NCBI RefSeq assembly: GCF_041435195.1
Contig: NZ_CP108106.1
Span: 2,604,001 to 2,668,000, forward strand
Length of the DNA: 64,000 bases
Reading direction: 5' to 3'
Source of the DNA: Streptomyces sp. NBC_00224
GTDB taxonomy: Bacteria > Actinomycetota > Actinomycetes > Streptomycetales > Streptomycetaceae
Shown here: piece after piece, positions 44,176 through 52,523 of the stretch
Layout: every line of letters starts with the position of its first letter
How positions within the stretch are numbered: position 1 is the first letter of the stretch
The notes under the pieces: generated by a model
Told to the model about the DNA's origin: nothing
Seen by the model: the letters and a program-made list of their open reading frames with translations, nothing else
The model's database searches: none
Position numbers and translations under genes: made by a program

Positions 44176-45159
44176 ATGCTCGACGACCGTACGACAGCAG
44201 CAGCGACATGGCCGGCCGCCTACCCACAGGGGTACGCGGTCGTCGACGTGGAGACCACCGGCCTCGCCCGCGACGACCGGATAGTGTCGGCTGCCGTCTA
44301 CCGCCTGGACGCCCAGGGCAACGTCGAGGACCACTGGTACACGCTGGTCAACCCGGAGCGCGACCCCGGCCCCGTGTGGATCCACGGGCTGACCACCGAC
44401 GTCCTGGCGGACGCGCCGCTCTTCCCGGAGATCGCCGCGGAGTTCGCCGAGCGCCTGGACGGCCGGGTCCTGGTCGCGCACAACGCGATCTTCGACTGGC
44501 AGATGATCTCCAGGGAGTACGCACGGGCGAAGCGCACCGCGCCGGTGCGCCAGCGGCTGTGCACCATCGCGCTCTCCAAGGAGCTCGACCTGCCGCTGCC
44601 CAACCACAAACTGGAGTCGCTGGCCGCGCACTACGGAGTGGTGCAGCAGCGCGCGCACCACGCGCTGGACGACGCGCGCGTGCTGGCCGAGGCGTTCCGC
44701 CCGAGCCTGCACGAGGCGGCGCGGGTCGGGGCCCGGCTGCCGCTGCTCGAATGCCGCCCGCTCACCGAGTGGTCGGACGGCCCGGCCGCCCCCCGCATCG
44801 GCTACCAGGCCACCGGTTCGTACGGGAGCCGGGGCTCCAGCTGGCGGCCCGCGCGCAAGCGCCCGGTGTGCCCGCACCCCAACCCCGGCCGTTACGAAGT
44901 GGATAAACCACTCAAGCAGGGCATGCGGGTGGCGTTCTCCGGCGACACCTCCATCGACCGGGAGCTCCTGGAGGACCGCGCGATCGAGGCCGGGCTGCAC
45001 GTGGCGACCAGCGTCTCCCGGCTGACCAGCCTCCTGGTGACCAACGATCCGGACTCGGCGACCTCCAAGACCGTGAAGGCGAAGTCGTTCGGCACCCCGG
45101 TCGTCGACGAGGCGGCCTTCACCCAGCTGCTGCGGGACGTGGCTCCGGCAGACGGGTGA
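44176..45159 (+). CDS. DEDDh 3'-5' exonuclease with C-terminal BRCT domain
   Basis: 327 aa from ATG 44176. The exonuclease domain (about residues 18-185) has ExoI VVDVETTGL (Asp and Glu), ExoII in VLVAHNAIFDWQMI, and ExoIII HHALDDARVLAEAF with the DEDDh His and Asp. A BRCT domain (about 245-325) begins LKQGMRVAFSGDTSIDRELLEDRA and ends FGTPVVDEAAF. This domain pair is typical of actinobacterial PolIII-epsilon-like proteins used in DNA repair rather than replisomal proofreading. It is not obviously in an operon. Confidence 0.92.
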   Translation: MLDDRTTAAATWPAAYPQGYAVVDVETTGLARDDRIVSAAVYRLDAQGNVEDHWYTLVNPERDPGPVWIHGLTTDVLADAPLFPEIAAEFAERLDGRVLVAHNAIFDWQMISREYARAKRTAPVRQRLCTIALSKELDLPLPNHKLESLAAHYGVVQQRAHHALDDARVLAEAFRPSLHEAARVGARLPLLECRPLTEWSDGPAAPRIGYQATGSYGSRGSSWRPARKRPVCPHPNPGRYEVDKPLKQGMRVAFSGDTSIDRELLEDRAIEAGLHVATSVSRLTSLLVTNDPDSATSKTVKAKSFGTPVVDEAAFTQLLRDVAPADG

Positions 45160-45212
45160 CCGCGTGGCGTGCCGCCCGCCGTTGCGGCGCGGTGCGTCGC
45201 ACCCTGTGGCGC

Positions 45213-45446
45213 ATGGCACGTTGTGAGGTCTGCGGAAACGACTACGGGATGTCCTTCGAGGTGCACGCGCAGGGCGTGGTGCACGTCTTCGACTGCTTCT
45301 CGTGCGCCATCCACCGCATGGCGCCCATCTGCGAACACTGCCGGGTCCAGATCATCGGCCAGGGCGTCGAGGTCGAGGGGCACTGGTACTGCGGCGGGCA
45401 CTGCGCCCGAGCGGAGGGCCGGGTGGGCATCGTCGACAAGGTCTGA
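45213..45446 (+). CDS. Small zinc-ribbon-like protein of unknown function
   Basis: 77 aa from ATG 45213. Cys pairs are CEVCGNDYG (residues 4-7), FDCFSC (near 27-30), CEHC (near 40-43) and YCGGHC (near 61-65), arranged as in a LIM-like or treble-clef double zinc site. The wording 'prokaryotic LIM-like' is descriptive only. No start-proximal ribosome site is clear, and an upstream GTG would extend the protein by up to 16 residues. It is conserved in appearance and likely binds zinc; function unknown. Confidence 0.75.
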   Translation: MARCEVCGNDYGMSFEVHAQGVVHVFDCFSCAIHRMAPICEHCRVQIIGQGVEVEGHWYCGGHCARAEGRVGIVDKV

Positions 45447-45503
45447 TCCCCCGTACCCCGACCCCCTTCCGAACACCCCACGGCCGAGTTGTACCGTCGT
45501 GGG

Positions 45504-46292
45504 GTGTATCGCTTCCTGTTGTCCCGGCAGTGGGTGCTCGTCACCCTCCTCGCCCTCGTTCTCATCCCCACGATGATCGAGCTGGGCTTCTGGCAGCTGC
45601 ACCGCCATCAGCACCGCGTCGCGCAGAACACCGTCATCGCGGACAACCTGAAGGCCAAGACGGTCCCGGTGACCGCGCTCACCTCCCCCGGCCACACCGT
45701 CCCGCACGCCCAGTACTGGCGCCGGGTCACCGCCACCGGCACGTACGACACCGCCCACGAGGTCGTGGTGCGCCGTCGGACCGCCGCCGACGGGCAGGTC
45801 GGGTACCACGTCCTCACCCCGTTCGTCCTCGACGGCGGACCGACCGTGCTGATCAACCGCGGCTGGGTGCCGGACAACGGCAGCCAGACCGAGTTCCCGC
45901 AGATCCCGGCCCCGCCCAAGGGCGAGGTCACGGTCACCGGGCGGCTGATGGCCGACCAGACGACCGCGGCCAGCGGCATCAAGGACATCAAGGGCCTGCC
46001 GCCCCGCCAGGTGATGCTGATCAGCAGCGCCCAGCAGCAGAAGGCGCTCGGCCGCCCGGTCCTGGGCGGCTACATCGAGCAGACCGCGCCCGAGTCCGGC
46101 GACTCCCCCGAGCTGATCCCGGCCCCGGACCACTCCTCGATCGGCCCGCACATGGCGTACGCCGTGCAGTGGTGGCTGTTCACCGCCGGGGTCCCGGTCG
46201 GCTGGGTGATCCTGGTCCGCCGCGAGAAGCGGGACCGGGCCGAGGCGGCGGCGAAGGCCGGGGCGGCGGAGCCCGCACCCGCGACGGCCTGA
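45504..46292 (+). CDS. SURF1 family cytochrome oxidase assembly protein
   Basis: 262 aa from GTG 45504. SURF1 proteins help assemble cytochrome c oxidase and related terminal oxidases. There is an N-terminal membrane helix (WVLVTLLALVLIPTMIELGFWQLHRH, about residues 9-34), a periplasmic beta-domain with RRVTATGTYD, VLTPFVLDG and VLINRGWVP (the SURF1 hallmark near 112-120), and a C-terminal helix (MAYAVQWWLFTAGVPVGWVILV). The topology matches SURF1 exactly. Confidence 0.92.
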   Translation: MYRFLLSRQWVLVTLLALVLIPTMIELGFWQLHRHQHRVAQNTVIADNLKAKTVPVTALTSPGHTVPHAQYWRRVTATGTYDTAHEVVVRRRTAADGQVGYHVLTPFVLDGGPTVLINRGWVPDNGSQTEFPQIPAPPKGEVTVTGRLMADQTTAASGIKDIKGLPPRQVMLISSAQQQKALGRPVLGGYIEQTAPESGDSPELIPAPDHSSIGPHMAYAVQWWLFTAGVPVGWVILVRREKRDRAEAAAKAGAAEPAPATA

Positions 46293-46393
46293 CCGGGACC
46301 GCACCGGCCGTCGCCCGATCCGATCCGCACCGTCCGGTCCTATTGACGTACTTGCCTGATTGACAATTCCGCCGGGCGGGAACACGCCAGAGC

Positions 46394-48175
46394 GTGACGC
46401 GACGTATCCAACGCATCGAGGACTACGCCCTCATCGGCGACCTCCAGACCGCCGCCCTCGTCGGCCGCGACGGCTCCATCGACTGGCTCTGCCTGCCCCG
46501 CTTCGACTCGGCGGCCTGTTTCGCGGCGCTGCTCGGCGACGACGACAACGGCCACTGGCGGATCGCCCCGGCGGGCGCCGGGGACTGTACGCGCCGCGCC
46601 TACCTCGACGACTCGCTCGTCCTGGAGTCCGTCTGGGAGACCCGCACCGGCACGGTCCGCGTCCTCGACCTCATGCCCCAGCGCGACACCGCCCCCGACG
46701 TCGTACGGATCATCGAGGGCGTCAGCGGCAGCGTCGAGATGAGCTCCGTGCTGCGGCTGCGCTTCGACTACGGCCGGGTGGTGCCCTGGGTGCGCCGCGC
46801 CGACGGCCACCGGGTCATGGTCGCCGGCCCCGACTCGGTCTGGCTGCGCACCGAACCCGCCGTCAAGACCTGGGGCCAGCAGATGAGCACCCGCTCGTCG
46901 TTCACCGTGGGCCCCGGCGAGAAGGTCGCGATGGTCCTGACCTGGCACCCCTCGCATGAGCCCCGGCCGTCGATAATCGATCCGTTCGAGGCGCTGGAGC
47001 AGAGCCTGGCGGACTGGCGCGAGTGGGCGGGCAAGTGCCGCTGCACCGGCCCCCACCGGGACGCCGTCGTCCGCTCCCTCATCACCCTCAAGGCCCTCAC
47101 CTACGCACCGACCGGCGGCATCGTCGCCGCCCCCACCACCTCGCTTCCGGAGGAGCTCGGGGGCGTGCGCAACTGGGACTACCGCTACTGCTGGCTGCGC
47201 GACTCGACGCTGACGCTGGGCGCGCTGGTCTCGGCCGGCTACCTCGACGAGGCGGCGGCCTGGCGCGACTGGCTGCTGCGCGCGGTCGCGGGCGACCCGG
47301 CCGACCTCCAGATCATGTACGGCCTCGGCGGCGAGCGGCGCCTGCCGGAGACCGAACTGCCGTGGCTGCGCGGCCACTTGGGCTCCGCCCCGGTCCGGAT
47401 CGGCAACGCCGCCGTCAAACAGCTCCAGCTCGATGTGTACGGCGAGGTCATCGACTCCCTCCATCTGGCCCGTAAAGCGGGCATGGCCGCCAAGCCGCAC
47501 ACCTGGAACGTCGAACTCAGCCTGCTCGGCTTTCTGGAGTCCCGCTGGCGCGAGCCGGACGAGGGCCTGTGGGAGGTGCGCGGGGAGCGCCGCCACTTCG
47601 TGCACTCCAAGGTGATGGCGTGGGTCGCCGCCGACCGGGCGGTGCAGGCCCTGGAGTCCGACCCGTCCCGGCGCGGCGACGCGGAGCGCTGGCGGCGGAT
47701 GCGGGACGAGGTGCACCGGGAGGTGTGCGAGAAGGGGTTCGACGCCGAGCGGAACACCTTCACCCAGGCGTACGGGTCCGCGGAGCTGGACGCGGCCACG
47801 CTGCTCATCCCCCGGGTCGGGTTCCTGCCGGGCGACGACCCGCGGGTGATCGGGACGGTGGACGCGGTGCGCGCCGAGCTGGGCCACGACGGCTTCGTGC
47901 GCCGCTACAGCACCGAGGGCAGCGCGGTGGACGGTCTGCCCGGCGACGAGGGCACCTTCCTGGTCTGCTCGTTCTGGCTGGCCGACGCGCTGCGGCTGAC
48001 CGGCCGCGAGAAGGAGGCGCGGGAGCTGTTCGAGCGGCTCCTCGCGCTCCGCAACGACGTCGGGCTGCTGGCCGAGGAGTACGACCCGGCGGCCGGCCGG
48101 CAGCTGGGCAACTTCCCGCAGGCCTTCAGCCACATCGGGCTGGTGGCGACCGCGCTGGGGCTGGAGGCAGGATAG
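46394..48175 (+). CDS. Glycoside hydrolase family 15 protein (trehalase-like)
   Basis: 593 aa from GTG 46394. The N-terminal beta-sandwich (about residues 1-215) starts with RIEDYALIGDLQTAALVGRDGSIDWLCLPRFDS. The (alpha/alpha)6 catalytic barrel follows, with GGVRNWDYRYCWLRDSTLTL near 256-275, the general-acid region, and LPGDEGTFLVCSFWLADAL near 514-532. This is the mycobacterial-type GH15 trehalase/glucoamylase-like group. No signal peptide, so it probably acts on intracellular trehalose or glucans. TTGAC-like sequences lie upstream at 46343 and 46358. The SDR gene starts 4 bp after the stop. Confidence 0.9.
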   Translation: MTRRIQRIEDYALIGDLQTAALVGRDGSIDWLCLPRFDSAACFAALLGDDDNGHWRIAPAGAGDCTRRAYLDDSLVLESVWETRTGTVRVLDLMPQRDTAPDVVRIIEGVSGSVEMSSVLRLRFDYGRVVPWVRRADGHRVMVAGPDSVWLRTEPAVKTWGQQMSTRSSFTVGPGEKVAMVLTWHPSHEPRPSIIDPFEALEQSLADWREWAGKCRCTGPHRDAVVRSLITLKALTYAPTGGIVAAPTTSLPEELGGVRNWDYRYCWLRDSTLTLGALVSAGYLDEAAAWRDWLLRAVAGDPADLQIMYGLGGERRLPETELPWLRGHLGSAPVRIGNAAVKQLQLDVYGEVIDSLHLARKAGMAAKPHTWNVELSLLGFLESRWREPDEGLWEVRGERRHFVHSKVMAWVAADRAVQALESDPSRRGDAERWRRMRDEVHREVCEKGFDAERNTFTQAYGSAELDAATLLIPRVGFLPGDDPRVIGTVDAVRAELGHDGFVRRYSTEGSAVDGLPGDEGTFLVCSFWLADALRLTGREKEARELFERLLALRNDVGLLAEEYDPAAGRQLGNFPQAFSHIGLVATALGLEAG

Positions 48176-48179
48176 GCGC

Positions 48180-48935
48180 ATGGATCTTGGACTGAAGGAC
48201 CGCGTCTACGTCGTCACCGGTGCCTCCCGGGGCCTCGGCCTCGCCTCGGCGCGGGCGCTCACGGCCGACGGCGCGAAGGCGGTGCTCAGCGGCCGCGACG
48301 AGAAGGCGGTGGCGAAGGCCGCCGAGGAGCTGGGCCCGAACGCGCTGGGCGTGGCCGTCGACAACGCCGACACCGGCGCGGCCGCCCGTCTGATCGCCAC
48401 CGCCCGCGAGCGGTTCGGCCGCTTCGACGGCGTGCTGATCAGCGTGGGCGGCCCGCCGCCCGGCTTCGTCGCCGACAACACGGACGAGCAGTGGCGCTCG
48501 GCCTTCGAGTCGGTGTTCCTGGGTGCGGTACGGATGGCGCGCACGGCGGCGGAGGAGCTGGACGAGGGCGGCGTGATCGGCTTCGTCCTGTCGGGCTCGG
48601 TCCACGAGCCGATCCCCGGCCTGACCGTCTCCAACGGCCTGCGCCCGGGCCTCGCGGGCTTCGCCAAGTCCCTGGCGGACGAGCTGGGCCCGCGCGGCAT
48701 CCGGGTGGTCGGTCTGCTCCCGGCCCGCATCGACACCGACCGCGTCCGCCACCTGGACGCCCTCTCCGGCGACGCGGAGGCCGCCCGCACGGCCAACGAG
48801 GCCCGGATCCCGCTGCGCCGCTACGGCACCCCGGAGGAGTTCGGCCGCACGGCCGCGTTCCTGCTCTCGCCCGCCGCGTCGTATCTGACGGGCCTGATGC
48901 TGCCGGTGGACGGCGGGTCACGGCACGGGTTCTGA
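48180..48935 (+). CDS. SDR family oxidoreductase (after GH15 gene)
   Basis: 251 aa from ATG 48180, 4 bp after the GH15 stop and thus co-transcribed. TGASRGLGLASA cofactor loop at residues 12-23. The NAG motif is replaced by SVGGPPPG. The usual YxxxK is not evident: the expected region reads SNGLRPGLAGFAKSLADEL, with Asn in place of Tyr and Arg in place of Lys. It may therefore be a non-canonical or inactive SDR. The C-terminus YLTGLMLPVDGGSRHGF is normal. Confidence 0.85.
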   Translation: MDLGLKDRVYVVTGASRGLGLASARALTADGAKAVLSGRDEKAVAKAAEELGPNALGVAVDNADTGAAARLIATARERFGRFDGVLISVGGPPPGFVADNTDEQWRSAFESVFLGAVRMARTAAEELDEGGVIGFVLSGSVHEPIPGLTVSNGLRPGLAGFAKSLADELGPRGIRVVGLLPARIDTDRVRHLDALSGDAEAARTANEARIPLRRYGTPEEFGRTAAFLLSPAASYLTGLMLPVDGGSRHGF

Positions 48936-49106
48936 GGCAACGGCGACCGCCCCCTACCGCCGTGGCACCGGCGGCCGGGTTGAGCGGGCTCGCCGTGGCC
49001 CTCGGTGCCCTCGGCGAGGCGCGCGCCGCGCGCGGGGTGTCGAGGCGGGCCGCCCGGATCCAGCGGCGGCCGGCCCGGGACATCGGCGGGCCGCTGTGGA
49101 CCGGGG
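48936..49106. other. 171-bp convergent spacer, nothing recognised
   Basis: This lies between the stops of the convergent SDR and AmaP genes. I see no long inverted repeat, RNA gene or convincing reading frame. Confidence 0.5.
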
Positions 49107-49685
49107 TCAACTCACCCGCTGCGCCCGGTGCTTGACCCCGCGCAGCCGTACCTCGGCCGGGAGTGCGGCGAGGCCCGCCGAGTCGCGGGCGTGGGCGAGG
49201 GCCTCCGAGGTGAGGCGGGAGAGGGCTTCGGCGGGGGCCGCGTGGGGCTCCAGGAGGAGGGCGACGCGGGCCGCCGGGGTGGTGCGGCGGCCGTGCAGGG
49301 TCACCTGGGCGCGGGCCACGCCCGGCAGCGACTCCGCCTCGCCCGCCAGGACCGTCTCCATGGCGCGGCCGCGCAGCAGCGCGCCCTCGCCGTCGCCCGA
49401 GTCCACCAGGACCTCGGCCAGCCGCGCCCGGCGCAGCTGGGCGAAGAGCCACCAGAGGGTGAGCAGGACGAGTACGGCCAGCGCCGCGATGACCGTCGGC
49501 CACCACCAGCCGTGGTGGTGCCAGCGCTCCCGGCGCGCGCGGTCGAGCAGTACCTCGTCGGTGCCCTCCCAGGGCCACCACGCCGGGACCGAGAGACCCG
49601 CCCCGGCCGCCAGGACCGCGCCGCCCGCCGCCACCAGGATCAGCCCGACGAGGCCGATCAGCACCCGGTTCACCGTCCTGAGCAT
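49107..49685 (-). CDS. amaP: Alkaline-shock response membrane anchor protein AmaP
   Basis: 192 aa. Two membrane helices bracket a short loop: RVLIGLVGLILVAAGGAVLA (about 6-25) and VIAALAVLVLLTLWWLFAQL (about 64-84). A cytoplasmic tail follows. In firmicutes AmaP anchors Asp23 to the membrane. Here it is the last gene of a five-gene leftward cluster that includes two Asp23-like genes. It starts 3 bp after the DUF6286-like gene. Confidence 0.88.
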   Translation of the reverse strand: MLRTVNRVLIGLVGLILVAAGGAVLAAGAGLSVPAWWPWEGTDEVLLDRARRERWHHHGWWWPTVIAALAVLVLLTLWWLFAQLRRARLAEVLVDSGDGEGALLRGRAMETVLAGEAESLPGVARAQVTLHGRRTTPAARVALLLEPHAAPAEALSRLTSEALAHARDSAGLAALPAEVRLRGVKHRAQRVS

Positions 49686-49688
49686 GGG

Positions 49689-50417
49689 TCACCTCTTCCT
49701 GGCGGCACGGCCCACGTGCACGGCGAGCCCGGGCTGTCCGGCGAGCCCGAGCTCCTTGATGCCCGCGCCCAGAGCGGCGTCCAGATCGGCCCGTACGTCG
49801 TCGAGCTCGCGGAAGTGCGAGACGGCCCGTACGGCGACCTTGGCGCGGCCCATCCTGACCCGCACCGACTGCACGCCCGGGACCTCCATCGCCCGGTCCC
49901 GCAGCACCAGCGCGGCGGCGGAGCGGTCGAGCCCGGCGCGCACCCCGGCCGAGGCGCGCCGCATCGGCAGCACGTCCCGCATCCCCGGCGTCACCGCGAG
50001 CACGATCAGCCAGATCCCGACGGCCACCACGACGCCCGCGCCGGTGAGCACCACCGCCTCGTCCACGGCGTGCCGGGCCATCCAGTCCGCGAGCCGACGG
50101 CGCCAGTGCATCGCGGGGCGGTCCGCGCGTACGGCCGCGATGTCGTACAACAGGGGCCCGGACACGGCCAGTACGGCCACGGCGACCAGTACGGCGGGCA
50201 CCCGCCGCACCGACCAGAAGCGCCCGGCCCGGCCGCCCTCGTCCTCGGCGAGGACCGGCACGGGGTCGTAGGCGGCGGACGACTGCGACTGATCGAGCCC
50301 GCCGTCGGGGTCCTTGGCGGGGCCCTTCTCCATGACGACGGGGAGGCGCCGGGTGCCGCTCGCGCCACTCGTTCCACTGGACGGGTCGTGCCCGCCCGGC
50401 TCGCTGGGCTCGCTCAT
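49689..50417 (-). CDS. DUF6286-type membrane protein of the Asp23 cluster
   Basis: 242 aa from ATG 50417, overlapping the preceding stop by 4 bp (ATGA). The N-terminal 75 residues are Ser/Gly/Pro-rich and cytoplasmic. Two membrane helices lie near residues 75-95 and 120-142 (VPAVLVAVAVLAVSGPLL and VVLTGAGVVVAVGIWLIVLAV). A C-terminal soluble domain contains VRVRMGRAKVAVRAVSHF, reminiscent of the Asp23/AmaP-like fold. Domain assignment is from memory of Streptomyces annotations. Confidence 0.8.
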   Translation of the reverse strand: MSEPSEPGGHDPSSGTSGASGTRRLPVVMEKGPAKDPDGGLDQSQSSAAYDPVPVLAEDEGGRAGRFWSVRRVPAVLVAVAVLAVSGPLLYDIAAVRADRPAMHWRRRLADWMARHAVDEAVVLTGAGVVVAVGIWLIVLAVTPGMRDVLPMRRASAGVRAGLDRSAAALVLRDRAMEVPGVQSVRVRMGRAKVAVRAVSHFRELDDVRADLDAALGAGIKELGLAGQPGLAVHVGRAARKR

Positions 50418-50884
50418 GTGATCCTCCCCCGGTCCGCCGTACCGGTGTGCGCCGAGTGCAGACGCTCGATCTGCACCGCCACCTCGGGCACCTCCATGCC
50501 CGCCAACGCCCTTACCCGCTCGGCCACTTGCCGACGCACGGCACCGCACTGGGCGCCGAGATCGGAGGGGTAGCTGAGCTCCAGGCTGACCCGCACCCGG
50601 GCCACGTCCTGGTGCACCGTGACCGCCGCGTGGGGCGCGGTGCCGCCCTCGGGGAGCGCGCCCAGCACCTCGCGCGCCGCCTGTGCGGCGATCTTCGCGA
50701 CGACCCGGTCGGCGATACGGGTCGCCCCGCGCTCGGCGGGCGCGATCCGGCGGGGCGCGGCGGCCGGCCCGGGGCCGTTGGGGTCCGACGTGACGGCGGG
50801 GCCGTCTCCGCCCCGCGCGCCGGTCCTCCCCCGGCCGGGCCGGGCCTCACCGGACCCGGACGCCGCCGTCGACGACACCGTCAT
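50414..50884 (-). CDS. Asp23/Gls24-like envelope stress protein, short form
   Basis: 156 aa. A disordered Gly/Arg/Pro-rich N-terminus (about 1-50) is followed by an Asp23/Gls24-type domain: TRIADRVVAKIAAQAAREVLG, VHQDVARVRVSLELSYPSDL, VAERVRALAGMEVPEVAVQIERL. It resembles the longer Asp23 protein encoded at 51144-51644, but its middle is less conserved. It begins 9 bp after the small membrane protein gene. Confidence 0.85.
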   Translation of the reverse strand: MTVSSTAASGSGEARPGRGRTGARGGDGPAVTSDPNGPGPAAAPRRIAPAERGATRIADRVVAKIAAQAAREVLGALPEGGTAPHAAVTVHQDVARVRVSLELSYPSDLGAQCGAVRRQVAERVRALAGMEVPEVAVQIERLHSAHTGTADRGRIT

Positions 50885-50893
50885 GAGCCCGCG

Positions 50894-51091
50894 TCACCGC
50901 CGCCGGTCGCCGCGGTCGCGGTCCCGGGGACGGAAGAAGTCGCCGGGTTCGAGATCGCCGTCCAGGAACCTGCCCACCACGAATCCGATCGCGCCGAGCG
51001 CCGCGACCAGCAGGAACGCCCCGAAACCGCCGAAGTATCCGGCGAAGCCGAGCGCCATGCCGGCCACCATGCCGATCACCGCCATGCTCAT
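50894..51091 (-). CDS. Small membrane protein of the Asp23 cluster
   Basis: 65 aa from ATG 51091, with GAGGAG 6 nt upstream. Two hydrophobic helices (VIGMVAGMALGFAGYFGGFG and FLLVAALGAIGFVVGRFLDG) are followed by a highly charged tail (RPRDRDRGDRRR). It resembles DUF2273-type proteins that accompany Asp23 in many gram-positives. It lies between the two Asp23-like genes. Confidence 0.82.
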   Translation of the reverse strand: MSMAVIGMVAGMALGFAGYFGGFGAFLLVAALGAIGFVVGRFLDGDLEPGDFFRPRDRDRGDRRR

Positions 51092-51143
51092 CCTGAGCTC
51101 CTCAGTCGCTCCTCAGCCGGGGGCCGGGGCCTCATCGGGGGCC

Positions 51144-51644
51144 TCACTGGAGCCGGGGCTCCGGCCCGTCCTCTTCCTCATCCGGAAGTTTCACGTCGCT
51201 CACCGCGATGTTGACCTCGACGACCTCAAGCCCCGTCATGCGCTCCACGGCCGCGATCACGTTCTCCCGTACGGCACGGGCCACATCCGAGATCGACACG
51301 CCGTATTCGACGACGATCTCCAGGTCGAGCGCCGTCTGGACCTCGCCGACCTCGGCCTTCACCCCGCGCGCCACGGCGGATTTGCTGCCACCGGGCACCC
51401 GGTCGCGAACCGCGCCGAAGGTACGGGACAGACCGCTGCCCATCGCATGGACGCCGACGACCTCACGGGCCGCGAGCCCCGCGATCTTCTCCACCACGCC
51501 GTCGGCGATGGTGGTACGGCCGCGCGTGCCGGGGTCGCCACCGCCGCGCTTGGCGGTGGAGCTCTTTCTGGTCCCGCTCTCGGCGGTGTCCCTGCCGCCC
51601 GCGCCGGACGGTTCGGGGCTGCTGCGTTCCACGGTGTCGCTCAT
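51144..51644 (-). CDS. Asp23/Gls24 family envelope stress response protein
   Basis: 166 aa from ATG 51644, preceded by AAGGG; an ATG three codons upstream is possible. The N-terminal 45 residues are Ser/Thr/Gly-rich and disordered. The Asp23 domain runs from TTIADGVVEKIAGLAAREVVGVHAMG through KAEVGEVQTALDLEIVVEYG to ENVIAAVERMTGLEVVEVNI, ending in an acidic tail. Asp23 proteins coat the inner membrane in complex with AmaP and respond to cell-wall stress. First gene of the cluster, divergent from the P10-family gene. Confidence 0.92.
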   Translation of the reverse strand: MSDTVERSSPEPSGAGGRDTAESGTRKSSTAKRGGGDPGTRGRTTIADGVVEKIAGLAAREVVGVHAMGSGLSRTFGAVRDRVPGGSKSAVARGVKAEVGEVQTALDLEIVVEYGVSISDVARAVRENVIAAVERMTGLEVVEVNIAVSDVKLPDEEEDGPEPRLQ

Positions 51645-51737
51645 GGCGTTCATCCCTTTCGGCTTCCCCTTCCCCTCAGCTGCCCACACTAAGTGCGGTT
51701 GCCCCTTCTCGCGCCGGGGATGCGGCAGGCTGGAGCA

Positions 51738-52355
51738 ATGACGCCAGACGTGTGGAGCACGGAGGTACGGCGCCGACTGGCCCTGGGCAGGCTGCTGCCG
51801 CTCGGGGACGCGGCGGACGGCGCATGGGTGACGGAGCGGGCGGCGGGGGCAGTGCTGCGGGCCGCCTGCGCGTCGGTTCCCGGCCTGGCGGTCACGTCCC
51901 TGCGCCTCGCGCTCGCCGACCCGGCGGCGGCCGGGGTGCCCGCGGTTCCGCCACCGCCGAGCGGGCTGCCGCCGGGGGATGTACGGGCGGTGGTGGAGGT
52001 GGCGGTGTGGGGTGACGGTCGTCCGCGTACGGAGGGGGTGCGGGAGGCGATGCTGTCGGCGTCGTCCGCGCGACTGGGCCTGCGCCTGTCCCGGGTCGAC
52101 ATCCGGGTGACGTCCCTGCTGGACGCCCCCGCGCATCCGGCTCCCCCGGATCCCCCACCCGGGGTACACCCCGGGCCCCCGCTCTCCGTCCCCGGCGTGG
52201 CGTTCCTGACGTCGGAGCTGGCGGGGCCGCTGGGGGCGACGCCGGAGTGCCTGGAGGTGGCGGTCGCGCCGGGGCACCGGGCGGTGGAGGTGGTGCGGGA
52301 GGTCCGGGCGGTGGTGGGGGGCGGGGTCGCGGTGCTGGTGACGTGGGCGGGGTGA
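51738..52355 (+). CDS. Streptomyces 'nucleopolyhedrovirus P10 family'-annotated protein
   Basis: 205 aa from ATG 51738; an upstream ATG at 51720 is possible. It begins MTPDVWSTEVRRRLALGRLL and has Pro-rich stretches near residues 70-80 and 135-155. The viral family name is probably a spurious profile match that spread through Streptomyces annotation. Two blocks (TSLRLALADPA and GVAFLTSELAGPLGATPECLEVAVAPGHRAVEVVREVRAVV) resemble the Asp23/AmaP beta-alpha rhythm, and it is divergent from the Asp23 gene. It may therefore belong to the same envelope system; this is inference. Confidence 0.7.
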   Translation: MTPDVWSTEVRRRLALGRLLPLGDAADGAWVTERAAGAVLRAACASVPGLAVTSLRLALADPAAAGVPAVPPPPSGLPPGDVRAVVEVAVWGDGRPRTEGVREAMLSASSARLGLRLSRVDIRVTSLLDAPAHPAPPDPPPGVHPGPPLSVPGVAFLTSELAGPLGATPECLEVAVAPGHRAVEVVREVRAVVGGGVAVLVTWAG

Positions 52356-52374
52356 GCCTCCGGCGGGCGGCCGG

Positions 52375-52494
52375 GTTCGTCGACTGCGGGCTCGGTGGGG
52401 GCTGGTCGCGCAGTTCCCCGCGCCCCTTAGGTAACTCCAGCACCTTTAGGGGCGCGGGGAACTGCGCGCCCAGCCACAGACGACCCGCAGCCGA
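52375..52494. repeat. Copy 5 of the dispersed element with a 20-bp perfect stem
   Basis: GCGCAGTTCCCCGCGCCCCT (52408-52427) pairs perfectly with 52448-52467. It is framed by GTTCGTCGACTGCGGGCTC and CAGCCACAGACGACCCGCAG. This is the most complete copy in the window and lies between convergent genes. Confidence 0.85.
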
Positions 52495-52523
52495 ACGGGG
52501 CCCGGGGCGCAGCCCCGGGGAAA

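Noticed and set aside
51738..52355. Viral (nucleopolyhedrovirus P10) origin of this gene
   Set aside because: Sequence composition is ordinary Streptomyces. The family name is likely a misleading profile match on Pro-rich sequence.
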